DNA from: Cryobacterium sp. PH31-L1
Lineage (GTDB): Bacteria > Actinomycetota > Actinomycetes > Actinomycetales > Microbacteriaceae
Assembly: GCF_030063145.1 (NCBI RefSeq)
Contig: NZ_JASISM010000002.1
Location: forward strand, 453,843-517,842
Length of the DNA stretch: 64,000 bases
Direction: 5' to 3'
Of this stretch, positions 52,512 through 61,010 are shown in pieces. The stretch's first letter is position 1. Each line of letters opens with the position of its first letter. The position numbers were made by a program, and so were the translations under genes. Under the pieces are notes generated by a model. That model saw nothing but the letters and a program-made list of their open reading frames with translations. It ran no database searches and was not told the origin of the DNA.

Positions 52512-55015
52512 GCCTGATCGCTCGGCTCCTCGCCACCGTGTTCGCGCAGTCGCGCCGTCGCCTAGCCAGAGCGACCGGGCGCATCCGTCGTGCTCTGCGG
52601 TATGAGGCCCATGCCTACTGGCGCTCCCGCCCGATCAACCCGCACGCGGTGCTGTATGAGGCGTTCAACGGGTCCGGCCTGCTCTGCAACCCCGAAGCCC
52701 TGTTCCGACAGCTACGTATTACCCCCGATCAGGCTCATTTGCGGCATATCTGGGCGCTGAAGAATCCGTGCACTGCCCGCCGAGAGTTTCGCCGCGATCG
52801 CACGGTGCGCTTCGTGAAAACCGGCTCGCCCGCCTACTATCGGGCGCTCGCCACGAGTCGCTTCCTGATCAGCAACGCGACTTTTCCGCCGCAATTCTCC
52901 AAACGCCCCGGTCAGATCTACCTGAACACCTGGCACGGAACCCCGCTCAAACGCATGGGATACGACATTGTTGACGGCGCGTTCGGCACCGCCAATATCG
53001 TGCGCAACTTTGTCAGCGCCGACTACCTGCTCGCCGCCAACCCGTTCATGGCCCGTCAGATGTTCGAGCGCGCCTACAAGCTCGACGGCATATTTCAGGG
53101 ACGGATGCTGCTGGCCGGCTACCCGCGCATCGACCGGCAGACCCTCTCCGCAGCGGAATCGCACAGCGCCCGCTCCCGGCTCGCGCAGCTGAACCCCGGG
53201 GGCCGGGAGATCGTGCTCTACGCCCCCACCTGGAAGGGTGCCTCGTTCGCGCACCCCGACGACGACCTTGACGCCCTGCTCCACCGGGTGCGGCAGATCG
53301 AAGCTGGAATCGACACCAGCCGCTACATCGTGCTGCTGAAAACCCACCAGGCTGTGCACGCGCTGGCCGCCCGCCGCGCGGACCTCGTCCGCATGCTGGT
53401 TCCGAACGACCTGCCGACCAACGTCGTGCTCGGGCTCGCCGGCATCCTGGTCACCGACTATTCGAGCATCTTCTTCGACTTTCTGGCGACCGGCCTGCCG
53501 ATCGTGTTCTTCACTCCCGACCTCGCAGACTTCCAGCAGAACCGTGGACTCTACCTGAATCCGGCCGAGCTGCCCGGACCGGTGTGCCGCACCACTGCGG
53601 AGGTTGCCGCGGTCATCGGCCAGGTCGCCGATCACGGCCGGCTGCCAGCCTTCACCGAGCGCTATCGCATCGCCCAGCACGACTATGTCGGCCAGGACGA
53701 TGGTGCAGCCAGTGCTCGGGTGATCGACGTCGTCTTTCGCGGAGCCGATCCGGGCCCGCTGCTGCACGAGTCGCCCGCTCCCGCCCGCACCTCGATGCTC
53801 ATCTATCTCGGCGGTATGAAGCCGAACGGCATCACCTCCGCAGCCCTGGGCCTGCTGGCGGCAATCGACCATGACCGGTTCGACGTCTCGGTCGCCTTTG
53901 CGAAGAGTTCAGCGCCAGCGCGCCGCGCCAACCAGCGCCTGATCGACCCGCGGGTGCGACAGTTCGCCCGCATCGGCGGCATGAATGGCGGATTCAGGCA
54001 GCGACTCGCCCGCCGCCGAAAGGGCGCTTCGTCCGCCGCGTTCACGGCCGAGTTCACCCGCTGCTTCGGCGGCAGCCGCTTCGACCACGTCGTCGACTTC
54101 AGCGGCTACGGCCCGTTCTGGGCTGAACTGCTGCTGCACTCGCCGCCCGCCGAGCGCTCGATCTGGCTGCACAACGACCTCGCCGCCGACGCCCACCGCA
54201 GCATCGGCGGTGCCAAGCGGATGCTGCGCGGCCTCACCGACACCTTCGCCCGCTACGATCGCTACGACAGCCTGGTCTCCGTGTCGCCGGCGCTCGCCGA
54301 GATCAACTCCGAGGCGCTGGCAGCCTATGCGCCGCGCTCGAAGTTCACCGTCGCGCACAACAGCGTTGACGTCGAACGTATTCTGCGTGGCGCCGCCGAG
54401 CCGGCGCCCGAGATGCCCGCCACCGACGTGGAAACGGTTGACCTGACCACCTTCGTCACCATCGGGCGACTGTCCCCGGAGAAGAACCAGGCCCGCCTGA
54501 TTCGGGCGTTCGCGCTCGTGCACGCCCGCAACCCGCTCACTCGGCTGCTCATCGTCGGTGCGGGTCCGCTCCAAGCCGACCTTACCGCCCTGATCCTCGA
54601 CCTGAATCTGTCGTCCTCTGTCACCCTCACCGGAGCGCTCGCCAATCCTTACCCCGTGCTCGCCGCGGCGGACTGTTTCGTGCTGTCCAGTGACTACGAG
54701 GGCGCACCGATGGTGATTCTGGAGGCGCTGGTACTGAACCGTCCGGTCGTGACGGTCGCTTTCGCATCCGTTCATGATGCTCGTCCGGACGCCACCGGTA
54801 TCGTCGTGCCGCAAACCGACGCTGGACTCGCGGCCGGCCTCACCGCATTCCTACGCGGTGATGTCGTCGCAACTCACTTTGACCATGAGGCCTATGGTCG
54901 CCGGGCGGTCACCGACTTCTATCGGGCAATCGGGGTGCCAGTACCGGACATCGAGTTCGACCTCGACCTGGAGCTCGCACAGGTCACGGCCGCCGAGCGC
55001 GCCCTGCGTCGCTGA
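52508..55015 (+). CDS. CDP-glycerol glycerophosphotransferase (TagF-like) fused to GT4
   Basis: 835 residues from a GTG overlapping the stop of the broken phosphodiesterase. Residues ~60-400 are TagF-like: YLNTWHGTPLKRMGYD (~138-153), LYAPTWKGASF, VLLKTHQ and ILVTDYSSIFFDFL. Residues ~430-835 are a GT4 domain with IYLGGMKPNGITSAAL, FVTIGRLSPEKNQARLIRAF, and E-x7-E at YEGAPMVILEAL (Glu731). It would add polyol-phosphate and sugar units to a teichoic-acid-like wall polymer. Such fusions of both activities in one chain are less common than separate genes. Confidence 0.87.
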   Translation: MSLIARLLATVFAQSRRRLARATGRIRRALRYEAHAYWRSRPINPHAVLYEAFNGSGLLCNPEALFRQLRITPDQAHLRHIWALKNPCTARREFRRDRTVRFVKTGSPAYYRALATSRFLISNATFPPQFSKRPGQIYLNTWHGTPLKRMGYDIVDGAFGTANIVRNFVSADYLLAANPFMARQMFERAYKLDGIFQGRMLLAGYPRIDRQTLSAAESHSARSRLAQLNPGGREIVLYAPTWKGASFAHPDDDLDALLHRVRQIEAGIDTSRYIVLLKTHQAVHALAARRADLVRMLVPNDLPTNVVLGLAGILVTDYSSIFFDFLATGLPIVFFTPDLADFQQNRGLYLNPAELPGPVCRTTAEVAAVIGQVADHGRLPAFTERYRIAQHDYVGQDDGAASARVIDVVFRGADPGPLLHESPAPARTSMLIYLGGMKPNGITSAALGLLAAIDHDRFDVSVAFAKSSAPARRANQRLIDPRVRQFARIGGMNGGFRQRLARRRKGASSAAFTAEFTRCFGGSRFDHVVDFSGYGPFWAELLLHSPPAERSIWLHNDLAADAHRSIGGAKRMLRGLTDTFARYDRYDSLVSVSPALAEINSEALAAYAPRSKFTVAHNSVDVERILRGAAEPAPEMPATDVETVDLTTFVTIGRLSPEKNQARLIRAFALVHARNPLTRLLIVGAGPLQADLTALILDLNLSSSVTLTGALANPYPVLAAADCFVLSSDYEGAPMVILEALVLNRPVVTVAFASVHDARPDATGIVVPQTDAGLAAGLTAFLRGDVVATHFDHEAYGRRAVTDFYRAIGVPVPDIEFDLDLELAQVTAAERALRR

Positions 55016-55036
55016 CTGCCTCCAATCCCGTTCGGC

Positions 55037-55153
55037 CTCGCCGACCCGTGAGGTTCAGTCGCCGACCGCTGAGTTCCAGCCCGAAATCGACCGAAATTGC
55101 GTCGAGAATCACGGCTCGGCGAATCCCACGACCCTAAACTCACACCTCGGCCA
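55037..55153. repeat. Dispersed repeat, family C copy 3
   Basis: Begins CCTCGCCGACCCGTGAGGTT and contains AGAATCACGGCTCGGCGAAT and AAACTCACACCTCGGC. More diverged than the copies at 33701 and 40531. Confidence 0.65.
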
Positions 55154-55203
55154 GCGGATGCCGCGGCTCGGCTCGCATCCGCGCACCGAGCCGGCCGGAC
55201 ACG

Positions 55204-55235
55204 CAAAAGCGGGCTCGCCATCCGGCGAGCCCGCT
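55204..55235 (-). terminator. Rho-independent terminator of the ugp operon
   Basis: Perfect 12-base stem AGCGGGCTCGCC / GGCGAGCCCGCT with loop ATCC, and on the minus strand a TTTT run directly after the stem. It lies 16 bases beyond the stop of the solute-binding gene, the last gene of the minus-strand operon. Confidence 0.85.
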
Positions 55236-55250
55236 CTCCTGCACCCAGAA

Positions 55251-56603
55251 CTACAGGTACGCGCTCACGTTCTCGTCGAACGAGGTCGCGATCGCCGTGC
55301 TCGCCACGGCGAAGGCCTCGGCGGGGTCGGCCTGCTGCAGCATGATCTTCTCGAGCGCGGTGGTGAGCTCCTTGTCGCCGTTCGGCACGAACACGCGACC
55401 CCAGTCCTGCGAGCGAGTCGTCTCGAGCTGGTCGACGGCGGTACGAAACTGCGGGAACTCGGCGTAGACCTTGGTCATGGTCTCGCCATCGCGGGCAGAG
55501 GTGCGCACCGGCATGTATCCCGTATTCGAGGAGAAGTACGCGGTGTTCTCGGAGTTCGTCAAGAACTTCAAGAACATTCCCGCGGCCAGCTGCTGCTCCG
55601 GCGTGCGGTCGGCGGCGATCGCGACGCCGGTTCCGCCGGTCGGGCAGGCCTGCCCTTCCGGTCCCTCCGGCAGGAAGCCGGTGCCGACCTCAAACGTTGC
55701 GGCCTTCAGAATGCCGGTGAGCGAACCGGTCGATCCCATGATGCATCCGGTCAGGCCGGCACCGAAGTCGGCGACCTGGTCGACCGCGGCCACGGTAGCG
55801 ACCTTGCGCTCGTAGATCAGCGACTGCAGGTAGTCCGCCGCTGCGATCGCTTCGGGGGTGTCGAGCGTCATCGTCCACTCGTCGGAGTAGGCGCCGCCCT
55901 GGCCCCACAGCATGTTGCAGAACCACCACGCCGCCCAGGATGCGCCCTTGCCGAGACCGAGCGGGGTGACGCCGCCGTCGGCCGCGATCTTCGGAGCCCA
56001 CTCGTCGAATTCGGCCCAGGTCTTGGGCGCCCGGTCGGGCAGCCCGGCTTTGGCCCAGACCGCCTTGTTGTAGTAGAACAGCGGGGTGGAGCGGGCGTAC
56101 GGGATGGCCCAGTGGTTGCCGGTGAAGGTGTAGTCGTCGTACAGGGTCGTGTTGAAATCGGCGGTGTCGAACTCGAGGTGCTTGGCGAGGTCGTCCAGCG
56201 GCAGAACCTGCCCGTTGATCATGTACCGGAACCACCACACGTCGCTCGCCAGTACGAGGTCGGGCACGCTGTTCGTGCCAGAGGCCGCCTGAAACTTCTG
56301 CGCGATCTCGTCATAGTTGGCGCCGGCTGTGACCAGGTTCACCGTGATTTCGGGGTTCTCGGCCTGGAAGCGCTTGATGATCTCTTCCTCGATCAGCTTC
56401 GAGGTGCCCGGGTGGTTGCTCCACCAGGTGATCTCCTTGGCCGGCGTGATACCGGTCCAGTCCGTCACCGCAGCCTCAGCAGCTCCGGCACCCGCTCCGA
56501 GCGAGGGCCCGCTGCACGCGGCGAGAGTGGCGGTGGCACCGAAAACCGCGGCGAGCTTCAGAATTTGCCGGCGGTTGATGGTGAACGTGGGTGTCGCGGT
56601 CAT
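55251..56603 (-). CDS. ugpB: ABC transporter solute-binding lipoprotein, UgpB type
   Basis: 450 residues. INRRQILKLAAVFGATATLAAC combines a twin-arginine-like start with a lipobox (Cys30). The mature protein is a family 1 solute-binding protein; TWWSNHPGTSKLIEEEIIKRF, LASDVWWFRYMINGQVLPLDDL and GWAIPYARSTPLFYYN-type segments match glycerol-3-phosphate binders. It captures glycerol-3-P or its diesters outside the membrane and delivers them to the permeases encoded upstream. No ATPase gene is present; such systems often borrow a shared MsmK/UgpC ATPase. Confidence 0.85.
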   Translation of the reverse strand: MTATPTFTINRRQILKLAAVFGATATLAACSGPSLGAGAGAAEAAVTDWTGITPAKEITWWSNHPGTSKLIEEEIIKRFQAENPEITVNLVTAGANYDEIAQKFQAASGTNSVPDLVLASDVWWFRYMINGQVLPLDDLAKHLEFDTADFNTTLYDDYTFTGNHWAIPYARSTPLFYYNKAVWAKAGLPDRAPKTWAEFDEWAPKIAADGGVTPLGLGKGASWAAWWFCNMLWGQGGAYSDEWTMTLDTPEAIAAADYLQSLIYERKVATVAAVDQVADFGAGLTGCIMGSTGSLTGILKAATFEVGTGFLPEGPEGQACPTGGTGVAIAADRTPEQQLAAGMFLKFLTNSENTAYFSSNTGYMPVRTSARDGETMTKVYAEFPQFRTAVDQLETTRSQDWGRVFVPNGDKELTTALEKIMLQQADPAEAFAVASTAIATSFDENVSAYL

Positions 56604-56681
56604 AGGACTCTCCTTGTAGGGGTGGGCACAAGCGAAAAAATGAGGGGCGGCATCCGCTCCAAGAAGACGGATGCCCGCAGA

Positions 56682-57530
56682 TCAGCCGGTGACGCCGCCG
56701 GCGGTCAGTCCGGCGATGATGCGTTTCTGCAGCGCAAAGAACGCGATGAGCACGGGCACGGTGACCAGCACGGTGCCGGCCATCAGCACGCCCCAGTTCG
56801 TGACGCCGTCATTGTTCTGCAGCAGGGTCAGGCCCACCGGCAGCGTCATCATGTCGGAACGGTCGACGACGAGCAGCGGCCAGAGGTATTCGTTCCACTC
56901 GGAGACGATCGAGACCAGGGCGACGGCGGCGATGGTCGGCGCACTGATCGGCACGATGAACCGCCAGAGGCGCGTCCAGTGGCTCGCGCCGTCGAGCGCG
57001 GCCGCTTCGAGAATGCTGATCGGCAGGGTCAGAAAATGCTGGCGAAACAGAAAGGTGCCAAACGCGCTGGCCAGTCCTGGAACGATGATGCCTTGGTAGG
57101 TGTTGATCCAGCCGAGTGAGGCAACGAGGGTGAAGTTCGGGATCATGACGATCTGCTGCGGCACCAGCAGGGCGAAGATCACCAGCCCGAAGACGAACTT
57201 CTTGAACGGAAAGTCGAGAAAGACGACGGCGTAGGCGGTGGTCAGGCCGAGCAGCATCTTGAGGCCGGCGCCGATCACGGTGGTGATGGTGCTGTTGAGA
57301 AAGAAGTTCCCAAACGGCACGGCGGCCAGGGCGGCCGCATAGTTCGAGAGGTCGTAGGCCTCCGGCAGCCACTGAATCGGCACGGTGTAGATCTCGTCGC
57401 GTTCCTTGAACCCGGCCAGAAACATCCAGGCCAGCGGCAGAATCATGATCGCGATGGCCACGATCAGGCCGAGGTAGCCGCCGAGCTGCAGCGGTTTGCG
57501 GCGGCGCGCCGTCCTTGTCTGGGTAGCCAT
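56682..57530 (-). CDS. ugpE: ABC transporter permease, UgpE type
   Basis: 282 residues from the ATG at 57530, whose A is the last base of the preceding TAA. Six membrane helices. The EAA loop, which contacts the ATPase, reads EAAALDGASHWTRLWRFIVP. VPIQWLPEAYDLSNYAAAL after the first helix is typical of MalG/UgpE proteins. It forms a heterodimer with the permease at 57530-58513. Confidence 0.88.
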   Translation of the reverse strand: MATQTRTARRRKPLQLGGYLGLIVAIAIMILPLAWMFLAGFKERDEIYTVPIQWLPEAYDLSNYAAALAAVPFGNFFLNSTITTVIGAGLKMLLGLTTAYAVVFLDFPFKKFVFGLVIFALLVPQQIVMIPNFTLVASLGWINTYQGIIVPGLASAFGTFLFRQHFLTLPISILEAAALDGASHWTRLWRFIVPISAPTIAAVALVSIVSEWNEYLWPLLVVDRSDMMTLPVGLTLLQNNDGVTNWGVLMAGTVLVTVPVLIAFFALQKRIIAGLTAGGVTG

Positions 57531-58513
57531 TAGTAGTGCACTCGTTTCTCGACGTACTTCATTTGAATCAGCGTGACCACGAGCAGCACGGCGAACAGAA
57601 TCGTCGCGACGGCGGAGGAATACCCGGCCCGACCGGCCTGAAAGCCTTCCTGGTAGATCTGGTACATCATCGTGGTGGTGCCCTCGAGCGGTCCGCCCTT
57701 GGTCATCGCCTGAATGATGTCGAACGACTGCAGCGAGCTCAGCAGGGTGGTGATCGACAGAAAGAAGGTCGTCGGGCCGAGCAGCGGCAGCACGATGTTG
57801 CGAAACGCGCGCACCGGCGAGGCGCCGTCGAGCGCAGCAGCCTCGAGCAGGTCGCGGGGCACCGACTGCAACGCCGCCAGGTAGATGAGGGCGACGTAGC
57901 CGACGTTTTTCCACAGGTAGACGATGATGACCATGACCAGCGCCCAGTGCGGATCGTTGTACCAGGGCGGTGAGGCCAGGCCGATCGCGTCGAGCAGCGC
58001 CGCGGTGATGCCGAAATTCGGGTCGAACACGAACAGCCAGAGCAGCCCGACCGCTACCCCGGACAGTACGTACGGTGCGACCACAATGGTGCGGGCGGCG
58101 CCGCGACCGTGCAGTTTGCGGTTGAGGAGCACGGCGAACAACAGGCCGATCACCATGCCGCCGCCGACGGTCGCGATTGTGAAGATCAGGGTGACCGTGA
58201 CGACGCGAACGGTGCCGGGGTCGTTGAACCAGGTCACGTAGTTGCCGAGCCCCACGGGTATTGCCGATGCCGAGCCGAGGTTCCACTGCAGCGTCGAATA
58301 ATAGAGCGACTGCACCAGCGGTTTGTAGGTGAAGACGATGAGCAGCGCCACATTCGGTCCGGCGAACAGCAGAAACAGCAGCCACGACTTCCACGGCTTC
58401 TTCTTCTTACGCGGCGTGAAAGTACGCGGCGTCACGGGCGAGACGACGCCGGTCGAAACCGATACCGCCACCGCTGAATCGGTGCTGCGGTGCAGGTCCA
58501 CGATGGTGGGCAT
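57530..58513 (-). CDS. ugpA: ABC transporter permease, UgpA type
   Basis: 327 residues. A 35-residue polar N-terminus (PRKKKKPWKSW) precedes six membrane helices. The EAA loop is EAAALDGASPVRAFRNIVLP. The first gene of the ugp operon; it would pair with UgpE to pass glycerol-3-phosphate inward. Upstream lies a Pho-box-like repeat shared with the divergent phosphodiesterase gene. Confidence 0.88.
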   Translation of the reverse strand: MPTIVDLHRSTDSAVAVSVSTGVVSPVTPRTFTPRKKKKPWKSWLLFLLFAGPNVALLIVFTYKPLVQSLYYSTLQWNLGSASAIPVGLGNYVTWFNDPGTVRVVTVTLIFTIATVGGGMVIGLLFAVLLNRKLHGRGAARTIVVAPYVLSGVAVGLLWLFVFDPNFGITAALLDAIGLASPPWYNDPHWALVMVIIVYLWKNVGYVALIYLAALQSVPRDLLEAAALDGASPVRAFRNIVLPLLGPTTFFLSITTLLSSLQSFDIIQAMTKGGPLEGTTTMMYQIYQEGFQAGRAGYSSAVATILFAVLLVVTLIQMKYVEKRVHY

Positions 58514-58617
58514 ACGCTGAAATCTCCCTGAAAAATACCGTCGGCCAAGCAGCGGACTCTGTCAGGTTAGGGAGCGCCCGTGCCGCTGATCGGCCATTCT
58601 GATTGTTTGCGCGCACT

Positions 58618-58672
58618 CTTCGCGAGTCGTTCGCCTGAACCGCGTCGAAGCTTCAGCGGGTGTTCACCTGAG
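58618..58672. promoter_or_regulatory. Pho-box-like 11-base direct repeats
   Basis: With an 11-base period the units read CTTCGCGAGTC (58618), GTTCGCCTGAA (58629), CCGCGTCGAAG (58640), CTTCAGCGGGT (58651) and GTTCACCTGAG (58662). The last closely fits the actinobacterial PhoP box, known as 11-base direct repeats of GTTCACC type; three others fit in part. The site is between ugpA and the phosphodiesterase gene, both expected phosphate-starvation genes. Confidence 0.55.
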
Positions 58673-58710
58673 CGGCTATCGACGTCACCCGGCACCGTTA
58701 CGGTGTGCAA

Positions 58711-59730
58711 ATGCCCCCTCTTGTCATCGGTCACCGCGGAGCCAGCGGCTACCGCCCCGAACACACCGCTTCCGCCTACGACCTCGCCTTCACGCAAGGA
58801 GCCGACGCCGTCGAGCCCGACATCGTCGCCACCCGCGACGGCGTCTTGGTGCTGCGCCACGAGAACGAGATCTCCGCCACAACGGATGTCGCCTCCCGCA
58901 CCGAATTCGCCGGCCGCCGCACGACCAAGGAGTTCGCCGGCCACACCCTCACCGGGTGGTTCACCGAGGACTTCACCTGGGCCGAACTGGCTACCCTGCG
59001 CGCCCGAGAACGCCTCGCCCACCTGCGCCCGACGAGCGCCCAGCACGACGACCAGTATCCGATCCTGCGGCTGAGCGACCTGTTCCACCTCATCGACGGG
59101 GCCTCCAACACCTGTCGGCGCACCCTGGTCATGGTCGCCGAAATCAAGAACGCGGCCTATTTCGAGTCGATCGGCCTGCCGCTCGACGAATTGTTCGCCG
59201 CCGAGGTGCGCGCGGCCGGCTGGAACGACGACGACGAACGCCTCATCATCGAGAGCTTCGAACCGACCGTGCTCGAGCAGCTCGCGGCGCGCGGCGTCAG
59301 CGCTCGAAGCGTGTTTCTGATCGCCCCGGACGGCCAGCCGCTCGACAAAATCGTCGAACTGGGCGCCGCAGCCCCGTACTACTCGGACTACCTCACCGGC
59401 AGCGGCCTCGCCGCCCTCGATGTCGACGGCATCAGCGTTGACAAATCCCTGATCGTTCAGGCGGATGCCGCCGGCGAGTTGGTCGTCTCGTCTCTCGTTG
59501 CCGACGCCCACGCGGCCGGGTTGGACATCCTCTGCTGGACGCTGCGCCCCGAGAACGCCTTCCTCACCGCGCCGCATCGCCGCGGTGATCAGGCCGCCAG
59601 CTTCGGCCACTGGCGCGGCGAGTTCGCCGCGGTCATGGGCAGCGGCATCGACGGGGTCTTCGTCGACCACCCCGACCTCGCCGTGACCGTGCGCGACGAC
59701 CTGCGTAGCCGGGTGGCGGCATCCGTTTGA
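58711..59730 (+). CDS. glpQ: Glycerophosphodiester phosphodiesterase (cytoplasmic GlpQ type)
   Basis: 339 residues from the ATG at 58711. VIGHRGASGYRPEHTASAYDLA holds the His/Arg/Glu active-site residues, DAVEPDIVATRDGVLVLRHEN the metal-binding Glu/Asp and the catalytic His, and IDGVFVDHPDLAV the barrel end. It has no signal peptide, so it works on imported diesters, releasing glycerol-3-P. It is divergent from the ugp transporter and likely shares its regulation. No ribosome binding site is visible; TACGGT sits 7 bases before the ATG, consistent with a leaderless message. Confidence 0.87.
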   Translation: MPPLVIGHRGASGYRPEHTASAYDLAFTQGADAVEPDIVATRDGVLVLRHENEISATTDVASRTEFAGRRTTKEFAGHTLTGWFTEDFTWAELATLRARERLAHLRPTSAQHDDQYPILRLSDLFHLIDGASNTCRRTLVMVAEIKNAAYFESIGLPLDELFAAEVRAAGWNDDDERLIIESFEPTVLEQLAARGVSARSVFLIAPDGQPLDKIVELGAAAPYYSDYLTGSGLAALDVDGISVDKSLIVQADAAGELVVSSLVADAHAAGLDILCWTLRPENAFLTAPHRRGDQAASFGHWRGEFAAVMGSGIDGVFVDHPDLAVTVRDDLRSRVAASV

Positions 59731-59774
59731 CGCGCCCCGCGGATGCGCCGCGCAGTCCCGCCACCAAGTCCTGC

Positions 59775-59841
59775 CGTGGCACGCGGTTGAGAAGTTGGCA
59801 CCGGTTTGAACACGTGCCGACTTCTCCACGACGTGCCACGA
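59775..59841. repeat. Dispersed palindromic repeat, family D copy 1
   Basis: CGTGGCACGCGGTTGAGAAG then TTGGCACCGGT, loop, ACACGTGCCGACTTCTC and ACGTGCCACG. The left and right halves are inverted complements over about 26 bases. A close copy lies at 60888-60954. Confidence 0.75.
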
Positions 59842-59887
59842 GCCCGCCGCGCGCGCACCTCCCGTGTGACGAATCGCCCGGGCACGC

Positions 59888-59922
59888 AAAAATCGGGGCC
59901 CGCCGTGTGGCGAGCCCCGATT
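59888..59922 (-). terminator. Rho-independent terminator of the lipoprotein gene
   Basis: Stem AATCGGGGC-C-CGCC / GGCG-A-GCCCCGATT (13 pairs, one mismatch, GTGT loop), followed on the minus strand by TTTTT. It lies 40 bases past the stop of the minus-strand gene at 59962. Confidence 0.8.
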
Positions 59923-59961
59923 CGTGCTGTGAAGCTGACTCTCTTGTGGAGAGCGGCCTGA

Positions 59962-60642
59962 CTACTTGGTCGCGGCGGTGATCGTCGCGATACCAACGAG
60001 CAGCTGGTCAGCGACGGCGTCGGTCTTGAACGTGTCGTTCAGCAGACCGGCGGCGACGGAGGAGATGTGCACCGTGGTGCCGGTGAGGATGGCGTTGTCG
60101 CCGTCCATCTTGAGGGGCTCAAGCGTTCCGCCGTAGAGGTTGAACAGCAGAGCCTGGGTCGCGGCGGAGGCGCCGTTGACCGTGACGTCGCCGAAGAGCT
60201 CGGAGGTGCCCGGGTCGATGGTGAAGTTGGTCAGCTCGACGACGGTGTCGCCGGCGGTCAGCGAGAAGCCGGAACCTTCGTGCTCAATGGAGCCCTGAAC
60301 GAACGGGCGGTAGCTCTCGGCCGGGTCGTAGTAGTCCACGTTGCCGCCGGTGATCGGGAAGTGCAGGCTGCCGTCCTCGAGGGTGGCCGTTCCGACGGTT
60401 CCGGCGGCGAGGCCGAGGCTTGTCAGGGCGGCGGCGAAGTCGGCGTCGAGCAGCACGGCGGTGTCGACACCGGAGAGGCTGGGGATCGAGGCGAGCGGCG
60501 TCGGCGTCGCTTCGGCCGAGCTGGACGAGCTGGCGGCAGGCGCCGGGGTGCTCGTGGTAGCGGCGGTCGAGCAGCCAGCGAGGCCGGCGATGAGAATTCC
60601 AGCAGACGCGAAACCGATGGTGGCCTTGGTGAATGTACGCAT
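59962..60642 (-). CDS. Hypothetical lipoprotein
   Basis: 226 residues from the ATG at 60642, with AAAGGA before it. Lipoprotein signal GFASAGILIAGLAGC (Cys ~24), then a Ser/Ala/Pro/Thr-rich linker to residue ~50. The folded part opens SGVDTAVLLDADFAAALTSLG and contains a repeated beta-strand pattern (GTATLEDGSLHFPITGGNVDYYDP; GDTVVELTNFTIDPGTSELFGDVTVNG). This kind of protein recurs in actinobacteria, but I cannot name the family. It is anchored on the outer face of the membrane. It is monocistronic with its own terminator. Confidence 0.78.
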   Translation of the reverse strand: MRTFTKATIGFASAGILIAGLAGCSTAATTSTPAPAASSSSSAEATPTPLASIPSLSGVDTAVLLDADFAAALTSLGLAAGTVGTATLEDGSLHFPITGGNVDYYDPAESYRPFVQGSIEHEGSGFSLTAGDTVVELTNFTIDPGTSELFGDVTVNGASAATQALLFNLYGGTLEPLKMDGDNAILTGTTVHISSVAAGLLNDTFKTDAVADQLLVGIATITAATK

Positions 60643-61010
60643 GGGATGAATCCTTTTCTGTAGATCGAGCAGGTGGTGTTGGGGTCTGCATGGTGTTCGG
60701 TTCCACCCCCGAAATGGTTTGGAAATGCCCCAATCCGTTACCGTTCTGTTACCCAATTCAGCAAACGTTCAGACAAGCGGGCGCGCTTCACGGCCCGCTC
60801 GCGGGCTCCGATCCCAGTCGTGGCAAGGGATCAGCGGGCATCAGGGAAGCGGATGCCCGCAGCCGGTCGACCCGCCCGCATTTTGCTCGTGGCACGTGGT
60901 GAGGAAGTTGGCACTGGTGTGAACACGTGCCAACTTCTCAAACACGTGCCGCGACGCCCGGTGGTCGACGCTTCTCTGCGGCGGCGCTCGCCGGATGCCG
61001 GCTCGGCGGT
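60643..61010. other. Non-coding stretch upstream of the lipoprotein gene
   Basis: About 370 bases without a supported gene. It must contain the lipoprotein promoter; no convincing -35/-10 pair was found. The family D repeat 60888-60954 occupies its far end. Confidence 0.6.
60888..60954. repeat. Dispersed palindromic repeat, family D copy 2
   Basis: CGTGGCACGTGGTGAGGAAG, TTGGCACTGGTGTGAACACG and TGCCAACTTCTC, ACACGTGCCGCGAC. Same inverted layout and most bases as 59775-59841; the two copies flank the lipoprotein gene 1.1 kb apart. Confidence 0.75.

Noticed and set aside
54774..57119. A 781-codon + strand open frame across the ugp genes
   Set aside because: It overlaps UgpB and UgpE on the other strand, both with clear motifs; its own product is low in complexity.
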